A DNA stretch of 56,766 nucleotides from Phycisphaerae bacterium. Lineage in GTDB: Bacteria; Planctomycetota; Phycisphaerae; Sedimentisphaerales; Anaerohalosphaeraceae. The stretch's first letter is position 1. Every line of letters starts with the position of its first letter. Positions 28,324 to 36,659 of this stretch are shown here, piece after piece. The DNA lies in NCBI GenBank assembly GCA_018052735.1, contig JAGPMT010000014.1:1-56766 (forward strand). Direction: 5' to 3'. Under the pieces are notes generated by a model. The model was given only the letters and a program-made list of their open reading frames with translations. It did not search any database and was not told where the DNA came from. Both the position numbers and the translations under genes were made by a program.

Positions 28324-29864
28324 CGCCGCTTCTGAAAAAGAAAGTCAGTTCCCGCCGCCAGCAGGTGCGCAATAATCTGGCAATGGAGCGTTTGGCTCGC
28401 CTTGCGTCCGCTGTCAACGGCCCTTATCCGAAAGCGATCGTCATTCTAATCCTGTTCATCGGAGCCGTCACAGCCGCATTGGGTGTGGAAATAAATCAGG
28501 AGACAATTTACCTTTATGGATTGACCCAATTCAAGCCGTGGCTGGAAATTATTTCGCTTCTGATTATTGTGGCCGCCGTCAGCATTGGAATGTCTTTGTA
28601 TCTGATCCACTACCGGCCCAACATTCTGCACAAACCGGCCCGTCTGATTGCAATTGCCTGCCTGTTCTGGCTGCTGCTGGCCGTCACTCGTGCTTTTTCG
28701 CTCAAAGAGGAATGGAAACCTATGGCGGTAGGTGCCGCCGTGTGCGGGGCTATCATTTTAACCATTGCCTACGACCAGCGTTTTGCCATAGGAATGATGA
28801 TGTTTTATATTATGCTGGCTGTTTTTGCCGCTGAGCAGACGGCTTCTGTCGATCTTCTGCTGACCATGGCCGCCGGTGCGCTGAGCTGCTGTTTCAGTCT
28901 GCGGGAGATTCGCACCCGCAAAAAACTGATTGAAGTATCCCTGCTGGCGACCATAGCGGTCTTTCTGATGCGCACTGCATTGGGGATCATCCAAAACCAG
29001 CCCGTCAAGGAGTACGTTCTTCAGGCGGGCATTGCCGCAGCGGCGGCGTTTGCAGTCGGAATCTTTATTCAGGCGTTTCTGCCGATTATTGAACAAACAT
29101 TCGGCATTGCCACCAGCATGACGCTGATGGATTACAGCGATGCGAATCAGCCGCTGCTGCGCAAGCTGGCAATGGACGCACCCGGGACTTTCAGCCATAG
29201 TCTGCTGATTGGTTCGATTGCAGAAGCGGCCGCCGAATCAATCGGCGCCAACGGACTGCTTTGCCGCGTGGGAGCCTATTACCACGACATTGGGAAAATT
29301 CACAAACCGGCGTATTTTGTGGAAAACCAGATGGGTTCAAGCAGCCGGCATGAGCAGCTGTCCCCGGCCATGAGCCAGCTGGTTATCGCAGGTCATGTCA
29401 AAGACGGCATTGAAATTGCCAAAGAATTCGGATTGCCCTCCGTTCTGCGGGAATTCATAGAAACCCATCACGGCACTACCCTGATGGAATATTTCTACCA
29501 TGAAGCCAAAAAACGACAGGATGAGCGGCAAAGTCCGGTTTGGGAATCCGAATTCCGCTATCCCGGCCCCAAGCCCCGCTCAAAAGAAGCTGCCATTGTA
29601 ATGATGGCCGATGCCGCCGAAAGCGCTGCCCGCTCCCTGACTGACCATACGCTTGCCAAAGTCGAAACGCTGGTCCATACCATTGCGATGAAGCGGCTTC
29701 AGGACGGTCAATTTGACGAATGCGACCTGACCCTGCGGGAACTCAGTCTGATAGAGGCCAGTCTATCCAAATCGCTTACAGCGCATCATCATGGACGCAT
29801 TGCTTACCCGAAAACAGAGGAAAAACCCAAAGCCAATGGGACTAACGGTACAGCAGCTCAATAG
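28320..29864 (+). CDS. 7TM-HD phosphohydrolase, PgpH type without the large extracytoplasmic domain
   Basis: The C-terminal HD domain has the metal ligands of the PgpH/YqfF family: FSHS at 291-294, YHDIGKI at 321-327, GHVKDG at 358-363, HH at 383-384 and the MMADAAESAARS segment near 428-439. In Listeria PgpH this domain hydrolyses c-di-AMP. About seven membrane helices lie in residues 36-255. The protein is only 514 residues, while PgpH is about 700, because the large loop after the first helix (the 7TMR-HDED domain) is reduced to roughly 20 residues (56-75). It overlaps phoH by four bases and is followed by ybeY. The c-di-AMP role is inferred from family and context. Confidence 0.9.
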   Translation: MTPLLKKKVSSRRQQVRNNLAMERLARLASAVNGPYPKAIVILILFIGAVTAALGVEINQETIYLYGLTQFKPWLEIISLLIIVAAVSIGMSLYLIHYRPNILHKPARLIAIACLFWLLLAVTRAFSLKEEWKPMAVGAAVCGAIILTIAYDQRFAIGMMMFYIMLAVFAAEQTASVDLLLTMAAGALSCCFSLREIRTRKKLIEVSLLATIAVFLMRTALGIIQNQPVKEYVLQAGIAAAAAFAVGIFIQAFLPIIEQTFGIATSMTLMDYSDANQPLLRKLAMDAPGTFSHSLLIGSIAEAAAESIGANGLLCRVGAYYHDIGKIHKPAYFVENQMGSSSRHEQLSPAMSQLVIAGHVKDGIEIAKEFGLPSVLREFIETHHGTTLMEYFYHEAKKRQDERQSPVWESEFRYPGPKPRSKEAAIVMMADAAESAARSLTDHTLAKVETLVHTIAMKRLQDGQFDECDLTLRELSLIEASLSKSLTAHHHGRIAYPKTEEKPKANGTNGTAAQ

Positions 29865-29913
29865 AAATAAGCAGGCACAGTCAGCGTAATTTCCTTAAAA
29901 AAAATCAGAAACA

Positions 29914-30396
29914 ATGAAAAAAAATCCCAATAAACGTCTAAAAATCAACTTCCATCCCGATGTGCCGGCTGCCGATATTGACCTGTCCCGTCTGCGGGCG
30001 CTGATTGTCAATATCTGCAGGCAGTTTAAGATTTCACAGGCGGTCATCACTGTTCGGATTGTCAATGATGCTGGAATAATGGATATCCACCAGCAGTTTT
30101 TAGGGCAAACTGCCACAACGGATGTCATCAGTTTCGACCTTTCGGACGAGTTTGAGCCGGGACAGACATTTGAGCTGGCGGTGAATGCACAAATGGCCGC
30201 ACGTCAGGCCGCCCGAAGAGGGCATTCTGCCGAAGCAGAACTGGCCTTGTATATCACCCATGGTCTTCTCCACAATCTCGGCTTCGATGACAGAACCCCT
30301 TCCGAAGCACGCAAGATGCACGCCATGGAAGATTCGATTTTACAACAGAATGGTTTTGGTGTAGTCTATTCTGACGATAAGCAGTCAAATGCATAG
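29914..30396 (+). CDS. ybeY: Endoribonuclease YbeY
   Basis: YbeY is a metal-dependent RNase needed for 16S rRNA 3' end maturation and ribosome quality control. The 160-residue protein has the TTDVISFDLSD segment (68-78) and HGLLHNLGFDD (116-126). The family motif is HGxLHxxGYDH with three His zinc ligands; H116 and H120 are present but the third is Asp126. Asp can ligate zinc, so this may be a variant site rather than a loss. There is no obvious ribosome site before the ATG. The position after the 7TM-HD gene supports the call. Confidence 0.92.
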   Translation: MKKNPNKRLKINFHPDVPAADIDLSRLRALIVNICRQFKISQAVITVRIVNDAGIMDIHQQFLGQTATTDVISFDLSDEFEPGQTFELAVNAQMAARQAARRGHSAEAELALYITHGLLHNLGFDDRTPSEARKMHAMEDSILQQNGFGVVYSDDKQSNA

Positions 30397-30407
30397 GAGA
30401 CAAATTC

Positions 30408-31667
30408 ATGGATGAAATCGGATGGTCAATTATCCTGCTTTGCCTCCTGACGCCGGCATCGCTGTTTTTTACTCTTAACAGCATGGCGCTGCGGTCGTTT
30501 TCCCGTGTAAAGCTGCAGGAGGCCTTTCGACAGCTGGGGCGAGAGCAATGGATTGATGAGCTGATTGCCAGCGTCGAACCGCTGGCAATTGCCTGCGGCT
30601 CTGTCCGGCTGTTATGCAATGCCGGGATTATTTTCCTTATCGTATCCTTATTTGCCGACCATCACCGTTTGTCGGCCTTTGCGGCGGCATTTGTGATCTT
30701 GGAAATTTTCACGCTGATAATTCCCCATGCGTGGGCACAGCATGCCGGCGAATACATTCTGCCTCGAACATATCGGCTGCTGCGGTTTTTTACACTGCTG
30801 CTGAAACCCCTGCTGGCAATAGTGGATCTTCACGACCGGTTTGTCCGGCGTCTGGTTGGGGTTCCGAAAGCCGATTCCGAACAAGCCCAAGAGGAACGAC
30901 AGGAGGAAATCCTCAGCGTCGTCGAACAGGGGAGGATGGAAGGCGTTGTGGACGAAGAAGAGGTGGAAATGATTGAAAATGTGCTCGAATTGGGGGATAC
31001 CACCGCCGAAGAAATTATGACCCCCCGGACCGACCTGATTGCGATTGAGATACACGATGACCTGCCCAAGATTTTGGAGACCATTCAGGACAAAGGCCAT
31101 TCGCGGATACCGGTTTACGAGGGGACGATAGACAATATTGTCGGACTAATTTATGCAAAGGATTTGCTGACCGAAATCGGCAAAACGCCCGGCCAGTTCA
31201 ATCTCAGGGATAAGATTCGGCCGGCGTACTTCGTGCCGGAAACCAAACCGCTTCGCGACTTGCTGCATGAGTTCAAAACCCAGAAGCTGCATATTGCCGT
31301 GGTATTGGACGAATATGGCGGAACCGCAGGTATTGTAACAATCGAGGACATCCTTGAAGAGCTGGTCGGAGAGATTGCCGATGAATATGAACAAGCCACC
31401 GTTCAGCCGTATCAAAAGATTGACGAGACGACATACGAGGTCGACGCCCGGATGTATATTGACGACGCCAACAGCGAACTGGAAATCGAACTGCCGGACG
31501 AGGAAGACTATGATACACTCGGCGGTTTTGTCTTCAGCCATCTGGGCTATATCCCCAAGGCAGGGGAACGGTTCGATTACGGTAATCTCACAATTACAGT
31601 TGTCAGTGCAGGACCGCGGGCTGTCAAGCGGCTGCGAATCAAGAAAAATTTCGTTGTCCAGCAATAA
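30408..31667 (+). CDS. CorC/HlyC-type CBS-domain membrane protein
   Basis: A 419-residue relative of the CNNM/CorC family, proposed magnesium or cobalt exporters. Membrane segments lie near 5-24, 59-82, 88-108 and 124-140. A pair of CBS domains follows: EEIMTPRTDLIAIE near 201-214 and FVPETKPLRDLLHEF near 275-289, with VVLDEYGGTAGIVTIEDILE at 298-317. The C-terminal CorC_HlyC transporter-associated domain runs from about 335 to 415. The ATG has AGGAG nine bases upstream. It sits between ybeY and recO; in many bacteria a corC gene follows ybeY. Confidence 0.92.
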   Translation: MDEIGWSIILLCLLTPASLFFTLNSMALRSFSRVKLQEAFRQLGREQWIDELIASVEPLAIACGSVRLLCNAGIIFLIVSLFADHHRLSAFAAAFVILEIFTLIIPHAWAQHAGEYILPRTYRLLRFFTLLLKPLLAIVDLHDRFVRRLVGVPKADSEQAQEERQEEILSVVEQGRMEGVVDEEEVEMIENVLELGDTTAEEIMTPRTDLIAIEIHDDLPKILETIQDKGHSRIPVYEGTIDNIVGLIYAKDLLTEIGKTPGQFNLRDKIRPAYFVPETKPLRDLLHEFKTQKLHIAVVLDEYGGTAGIVTIEDILEELVGEIADEYEQATVQPYQKIDETTYEVDARMYIDDANSELEIELPDEEDYDTLGGFVFSHLGYIPKAGERFDYGNLTITVVSAGPRAVKRLRIKKNFVVQQ

Positions 31668-31669
31668 TT

Positions 31670-32413
31670 ATGCAAATCAAAGACCGGGCCATCTGTCTGC
31701 GTGCCGTGGACTTTTCCGAAACTTCGCAGGTTGTAACCCTGCTGACCCGCCAGCATGGCAAAATCGCCGCAATGGCAAAAGGTTCCCGACGGCCTAAAAA
31801 TCGCTTCGACGGTCCCATCGAAATCTTCTCGCGGGGAGAAGCGGTTTTTATTGCCAAAGAGTCCGGCGGTTTAGCGGCCTTGACTGAGTTTAATCAAGAA
31901 CCGCCTTTTACGGCTTTTGCACAAAATATTGAGATTCTTTATTCGGCCTTGTTCGGAGCCGAGCTGACAGAACATTTTCTTAAAGAACACGACCCGTATC
32001 CCGAATTATTTGATACCTTTACAGCATTTCTCGAAACCCTCCAAAAAGAAACCTCTGCTTGCCGAACCTTGGCATGGCTGATACTTTACCAGATTCGTCT
32101 GCTTGACAAAATCGGCTTGGCGCCGGTGTGGGATCGATGCACAAACTGTGCCGCTGCCCTGCCGGAAAAAACAGCAAAAAAACCGTCTGCTGTTTATTTT
32201 TCCAGTCGAAATAACGGCCTGCTGTGTGTAGCATGCGAGCAGGCGTTTGTGGAAAAAAGAGCTGTCCAGCCGGCCGTGGTCGGTGTACTTGCCGAGCCGT
32301 CTAAACTTCCCGTAACAGAAATCCATATCCTGCAGGAAATTGAGCGGCTGCTGATTTATCACATCACTGAACTGCTCGGCAAAGCCCCAAAGATGGCTGG
32401 CCATTTTACCTGA
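31670..32413 (+). CDS. recO: DNA repair protein RecO
   Basis: RecO (247 residues) acts with RecR and RecF to load RecA on SSB-coated gaps. The N-terminal OB fold is visible (IKDRAICLRAVDFSETSQVV and a GKIAAMAKGSRRPKN segment near 34-48). The zinc site is formed by CTNC near 154-157 and CVAC near 189-192, as in zinc-bearing RecO proteins. It starts two bases after the preceding gene and ends the purA-recO run. The next gene is convergent. Confidence 0.93.
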   Translation: MQIKDRAICLRAVDFSETSQVVTLLTRQHGKIAAMAKGSRRPKNRFDGPIEIFSRGEAVFIAKESGGLAALTEFNQEPPFTAFAQNIEILYSALFGAELTEHFLKEHDPYPELFDTFTAFLETLQKETSACRTLAWLILYQIRLLDKIGLAPVWDRCTNCAAALPEKTAKKPSAVYFSSRNNGLLCVACEQAFVEKRAVQPAVVGVLAEPSKLPVTEIHILQEIERLLIYHITELLGKAPKMAGHFT

Positions 32414-32434
32414 ACGGCCGGACAGCAGCACTCC

Positions 32435-33199
32435 TTACTCCGATACAGCAACTCCTTTTTCTCGAAGATAAGATTTCAGGTCTTTAATGGAAATTATATT
32501 AAAATGAAACACGGAGGCGGCCAGCAGAATTGACGCTCCGGCCTCCACTGCTTCATAAAAGTGTTCCAGCCTGCCTGCACCGCCGGAGGCCACAACTTCT
32601 GCGGCAACGGCCTGTTTTATCGCTCGAATAACCGGCAGATCATAACCGGTTTTGGCTCCATCACCGGCCTTGCTGGTCGGCAGAATAACCGGCACGCCAT
32701 ATTCATCTACTTGTTTGGCCCACTCGACAGCGTCCTTTCCGGTAGACGTTCGGCCGCCGTCGATATACACTTCATAACCGCTGGGCAGTGATGCATTTTT
32801 ATCAACATCAATGGCCACCGTAATCCGCTGGGGCCCAAACTCCTTGACCATTTCTTTTATCATTTCGGGTTTTCGGAATGCCGCACTGCTGGTGGAAATC
32901 TTGTCGGCTCCGGCATTCAGTACCGCTTCGGCGCTTTTGACATCGGCAATCCCCCCGCCGACAGTAAACGGCACCGTTACCACCTCTGCAACCCGGCGGA
33001 CCACCTCCAGCATCGTCGGCCGGTTTTCAACGGTGGCTGTAATATCCAGCATCGCCAATTCATCGGCTCCTGCCTGACAGTAAGCCAGCGCACAATCTAC
33101 CGGATCACCTGCATCCCGGATATTGACAAAATGAACACCCTTGACAACACGGCCGTTCTGCATATCCAGACACGGCATAATGCGAATCTTAACGCTCAT
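32435..33199 (-). CDS. hisF: Imidazole glycerol phosphate synthase subunit HisF, divergent
   Basis: HisF is the cyclase half of the histidine-pathway synthase that releases IGP and AICAR; HisH normally supplies ammonia. The 254-residue TIM barrel keeps Asp of PCLD near the start and Asp in AIDVDKN, the two catalytic acids. The phosphate-binding loops (VGGGIADV, ASGGAG) are normal. The segment usually ILLTSMDRDGT reads VILPTSKAGDGAKTGYD, and the start MPCLDMQNGRVVKG is unusual. ATG 33199 has AGGA six bases upstream and is preferred over a longer frame from 33226. No other his gene is in the window, so its partner must be elsewhere. Confidence 0.9.
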   Translation of the reverse strand: MSVKIRIMPCLDMQNGRVVKGVHFVNIRDAGDPVDCALAYCQAGADELAMLDITATVENRPTMLEVVRRVAEVVTVPFTVGGGIADVKSAEAVLNAGADKISTSSAAFRKPEMIKEMVKEFGPQRITVAIDVDKNASLPSGYEVYIDGGRTSTGKDAVEWAKQVDEYGVPVILPTSKAGDGAKTGYDLPVIRAIKQAVAAEVVASGGAGRLEHFYEAVEAGASILLAASVFHFNIISIKDLKSYLREKGVAVSE

Positions 33200-33241
33200 T
33201 TTAGTCCTTTCCAATTTTGCTTCCATGCTCTCAACTTACCA

Positions 33242-34033
33242 TCAGGAAGCATAGTTATGCATTCCTGAAAACAATTTTGAAAGATTGACCCACAGCAGGG
33301 TAATAATGATGCAAATCAGACCGACGACAGCAAGGACATGGTGAAGAGAATATCTCTTCGGCCAGACCAAACGGCTATGCAGGTAAATTGCATACACCAG
33401 CCAGCAGACCAGCGACCAAAGCTCCTTCGGATCCCAGCCCCACCAGTCCCCCCAAGCATATTTCCCCCAGATGGAGCCGAGAAACAGTCCCAGCGTCAGC
33501 AGAGGAAATCCTGCCGCAATGAGGCGATAGCTGTAATCTGCAATCGCTGCATTCTCTGGGCGGCCGGCGGGAATCCGCATCCCTTGCAATCCGAACACGG
33601 CCGCCTTAGTCATAAAAATATAAGCCAGCATATACGCCGCTACATGCGGCCCGAACAGCCAAAACTGCAATGCCGGCGGCAGATACTGGGGTTTGTGATG
33701 AAACACAAATCCCGCCGGAAACAGGACAATCAGCCCCACAGCAGCATCTATCATCAGCAAAACTGAATAATCTACCGAAAGTAATTTTTTTGAAACCTGA
33801 TGAATCGGCCAGATGCAGAAGCCCAGAAAAACAAAAACCTCAAACATATTCTGCATCGGCAGATGCCCGACAGCAGCCCATCGGTAAATAAACGCTACTG
33901 CACTCAGCAAAAATGAGCACAAAAAGACCGCCTTTGCCTGTTTTGGATGCCGCCGTGCCAGGCATAAAACAGCCAGATATCCCAGCATCACCGCATATAT
34001 CAGACAGCCCTGCAAATCCGTCTTAATTGCCAT
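33242..34033 (-). CDS. ccsA: Cytochrome c assembly protein CcsA (heme-handling subunit)
   Basis: CcsA with ResB/CcsB forms the system II machinery that moves heme across the membrane and attaches it to apocytochrome c. This 263-residue protein has about eight membrane segments and the tryptophan-rich heme motif GDWWGWDPKELWSLV near residues 191-205, with flanking His residues. The start is one of two adjacent ATGs at 34036 and 34033; a G-rich site just upstream fits the second better. It overlaps the end of the ResB-like gene by 11 bases, implying translational coupling. Confidence 0.93.
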   Translation of the reverse strand: MAIKTDLQGCLIYAVMLGYLAVLCLARRHPKQAKAVFLCSFLLSAVAFIYRWAAVGHLPMQNMFEVFVFLGFCIWPIHQVSKKLLSVDYSVLLMIDAAVGLIVLFPAGFVFHHKPQYLPPALQFWLFGPHVAAYMLAYIFMTKAAVFGLQGMRIPAGRPENAAIADYSYRLIAAGFPLLTLGLFLGSIWGKYAWGDWWGWDPKELWSLVCWLVYAIYLHSRLVWPKRYSLHHVLAVVGLICIIITLLWVNLSKLFSGMHNYAS

Positions 34034-35063
34034 CATTCCCCCGTCGGCTGTCCGATTTTCTTCTTTGTGCAAAAAGCTTGGGCCACACATGCATTGCCAG
34101 CCCTGCCAAAATCATTCCGTAGCCCCCGAATACAAATCCTATCCCCCGTGCCGACACCACCATAATCCCGCTGACCGGCTCGGATTGATTGTATCCAAAC
34201 GTATGCTGATAAAAATGATATCCGCCGTAATAGAGCGGTTTATTGACCTCAATAGCGGCTTCTTTTACAACCCGCCCATTCTGTATAATCTGCAGGGTAC
34301 TTTTGTAATCCTTGACAGCGCGGGGAGCAATATATTCTGCCCGGCACGTTCTGCCGGACAGCGTATGCATTCCAAAGCGTTCAAACACATAAAATGTCTC
34401 CTGCTGGCCCGCTGCCGGCCGGTATACAAGCTGATAGGCCGGATTGGTTCCCGGCTCATCCGATTCATAAGGCACCATTTGTCCGTTTTCGCTTCTCAGC
34501 TTAAAATTCCTATAAACCGCACTGACCTCAATTGTTCCGCGGCCGTCCGGTATTGTTATGGGCTCCCCTTTTTCCGCTTTAATCACCCATCCCGCGCCGT
34601 CATTAAAATACAGTCCAATCGCCGGTTTGTCGTAATAGTCAATCGATGCATCTTTAAGCCGCACCTCAAAGGGCAGATGCCCCGGCTGGTCTTTGGTTTC
34701 CAGTTTCACATGACTGGCGGATTGCCCCGGTTGGAGCTGCATTTGTCCTTTGGTCCAGTCCGGACCGCCCAGACGGGCGGCTGCCCATTGATGTGCTTTC
34801 TGCGAACCGATCATCCCGCCGGCAAGCACAGCCAAACAGCCCCCGTGAATCAGCATAAGAGCCGATTTTCGCCGCAGGACCGAATACACCGCAAAACCTG
34901 CCGCTAATACAGCCATCAGAAGGCACCAGAATCCAATCATTACAGGAGAACTAAAAAATGCCTGGGCCTGCTGTGCTCCCAGAAAAGCCCCATAAACGGC
35001 ACAGACTGCCAATATCCCCAGCAGTATCAGGACAAGTCCATTCATCAGCTGTTTGATGCGCAT
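34023..35063 (-). CDS. ResB-like cytochrome c biogenesis protein
   Basis: About 346 residues. Two membrane segments near the N-terminus (about 9-27 and 42-60) and a third (about 70-88) are followed by a large extracytoplasmic domain rich in strands, then a final span near 310-328. That layout, with phrases such as GGYHFYQHTFGY, matches the ResB-like partner of CcsA; this is a short version compared with ResB of Bacillus. The ATG is 35063, immediately after an in-frame TTG. Gene order resB-ccsA with overlap makes the assignment firm; detail of heme chaperoning is family knowledge. Confidence 0.87.
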   Translation of the reverse strand: MRIKQLMNGLVLILLGILAVCAVYGAFLGAQQAQAFFSSPVMIGFWCLLMAVLAAGFAVYSVLRRKSALMLIHGGCLAVLAGGMIGSQKAHQWAAARLGGPDWTKGQMQLQPGQSASHVKLETKDQPGHLPFEVRLKDASIDYYDKPAIGLYFNDGAGWVIKAEKGEPITIPDGRGTIEVSAVYRNFKLRSENGQMVPYESDEPGTNPAYQLVYRPAAGQQETFYVFERFGMHTLSGRTCRAEYIAPRAVKDYKSTLQIIQNGRVVKEAAIEVNKPLYYGGYHFYQHTFGYNQSEPVSGIMVVSARGIGFVFGGYGMILAGLAMHVWPKLFAQRRKSDSRRGNDGN

Positions 35064-35119
35064 CAATATGATTCTTATAAGAATGCCGTGCCGCCGCTTT
35101 TCGGCAGCTGCTTTTTTTA

Positions 35120-35148
35120 TTGACTGTTATCGGCCGCCGTACTATACA
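35120..35148 (+). promoter_or_regulatory. Promoter for the cobA-hemD fusion
   Basis: TTGACT (35120-35125), a 17-base spacer and TATACA (35143-35148) form a good sigma70-type promoter in the 175-base divergent region, leaving a leader of about 85 bases before the ATG at 35239. Confidence 0.65.
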
Positions 35149-35238
35149 TAGAGGCAATATTATACAGAGTCCGGCTGAAAACAAAAGACCAAAAACTGCC
35201 GGACAAATGCATTTGACAGAAACCAGAGAGTCTTTGAC

Positions 35239-36636
35239 ATGCCGAAAACACAGGTTTACCTCATCGGCGCTGGTCCCGGCGAAAAGGACTTGATAACCCT
35301 CAAAGGGCTGCACATCCTGTCGACAGCGGATGTTATTCTCTATGACCACCTGATTGGCCCAGAGCTTCTCGAACTGGCCAAACCAGATGCGGAAAGAATT
35401 TCTGTCGGCAAATGCGCTTCCAGCCATACAATGCCGCAGGAGGAAATCAACGCCCTCATTATTCAAAAAGCCCGTGAAGGCAAAGTTGTTGCCCGTCTCA
35501 AGGGCGGTGATTGCTACCTTTTCGGCAGAGGCGGCGAAGAAGCCGAAGCCTGTTTTGAAGCGGGTTTGTCTTTTGAGGTTGTCCCGGGAATCACCAGTGC
35601 CTTGGCAGCCCCCTGCTATGCAGGCATTCCTCCGACCCACCGGGACTATGCATCCAGCGTCGCTATCATCACCGGGCACCGCAGAAAAGGCGATAACCGC
35701 CCCATTGATATACCCCGCGCCGATACGCTGATTTTTCTGATGTCGGTCGGCACTATTGAAGCTATCATCCGCTCGCTTCGGGAGGCGGGCTATCCGGCGG
35801 ATACACCCTTTGCCGCTGTCGAGCATGGCACCTGCTACAACCAGCGGCTCATCAAAGGGACCCTCGGCAATTTTCCCGATGTCATTAAAAACAATCCCCT
35901 GCGGACGCCGGCGGTATTCATTGCCGGCAGGGTTGTCCAGCTTCAGGACAAACTCGACTGGTTTTCCCAAAAACCCCGCATTCTCCATCTGGGCACACAT
36001 CCCGAACGGTGCGCCCATCTGGGCACAATTGTCCACCGTCCGATTATTCAGTGCGTTGAAGCCGAGGATACCGAGCTAATCAGCCGCTGTCTGCGCGGGG
36101 CTGGTCAATACGACTGGATTGTCTTTACCAGTGCTCACGGGGTCAAATTCTTTTTTAAGAAGCTCTTAACCATCGGGCTTGACAGCCGCATCTTTTCCAA
36201 GACTCGCTTTGCTGTTATCGGCCGCACAACCGGTCAGTGCCTGCTTGAATTCGGCATCCGAGCCGACCTCTGCCCTGCTGATGAATCCAGCAAAGGCCTG
36301 CTGGATGAATTTGTACAAATAGAGACGGACGGGCTTTCCATTCTGCTGCCGCAGGCCGACATCAGTTCGCCCGAACTGCCCGAAGGTTTGATCAAAAGAG
36401 GGGCAAAATTGCAGCGGCTGGTCATCTATCAGACTATTGAGAAGGATATTGAGGATGTCGATTTGAATTACATCGACAAGATTCTTTTTACCAGCAGCTC
36501 GACGGTCCGCGCCTTTGTCAAAAAATTCGGTACCGTGCCCAAACATATTCAGGCATTGTGTCTGGGCATTCCTACCCAAATAACTGCAAGAGAATTTAAT
36601 ATTGATGCAGCGATAGTAAACCTGAATAATCCATAA
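35239..36636 (+). CDS. Uroporphyrinogen-III C-methyltransferase / uroporphyrinogen-III synthase fusion
   Basis: The 465-residue protein joins CobA (residues 1-245) to HemD (about 247-465). CobA motifs are GAGPGEKDLIT (10-20), GGDCYLFGRGGEE (89-101) and VPGITS (115-120); it transfers two methyl groups from SAM to uroporphyrinogen III to make precorrin-2. HemD closes and inverts hydroxymethylbilane to uroporphyrinogen III; its part is less conserved but has IVFTSAHGVKFFF and ILFTSSSTVRAF repeats typical of the two lobes. The fusion lets consecutive steps share one chain and is known in several phyla. hemL follows 23 bases later; ccsA/resB diverge upstream. Confidence 0.93.
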   Translation: MPKTQVYLIGAGPGEKDLITLKGLHILSTADVILYDHLIGPELLELAKPDAERISVGKCASSHTMPQEEINALIIQKAREGKVVARLKGGDCYLFGRGGEEAEACFEAGLSFEVVPGITSALAAPCYAGIPPTHRDYASSVAIITGHRRKGDNRPIDIPRADTLIFLMSVGTIEAIIRSLREAGYPADTPFAAVEHGTCYNQRLIKGTLGNFPDVIKNNPLRTPAVFIAGRVVQLQDKLDWFSQKPRILHLGTHPERCAHLGTIVHRPIIQCVEAEDTELISRCLRGAGQYDWIVFTSAHGVKFFFKKLLTIGLDSRIFSKTRFAVIGRTTGQCLLEFGIRADLCPADESSKGLLDEFVQIETDGLSILLPQADISSPELPEGLIKRGAKLQRLVIYQTIEKDIEDVDLNYIDKILFTSSSTVRAFVKKFGTVPKHIQALCLGIPTQITAREFNIDAAIVNLNNP

Positions 36637-36659
36637 TAATTTCGGGAAAACTTAGAAAT

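Noticed and set aside
35078-35119. GC-rich stem followed by seven T in the resB/cobA divergent region as a terminator
   Set aside because: No gene on the plus strand ends here; the stem is only four or five pairs and the T's lie next to the -35 of the cobA-hemD promoter.
34951-36036. Minus-strand 361-codon frame opposite cobA-hemD
   Set aside because: It covers the divergent promoter region and runs antisense to a well-supported fusion gene; no homologous domain seen.
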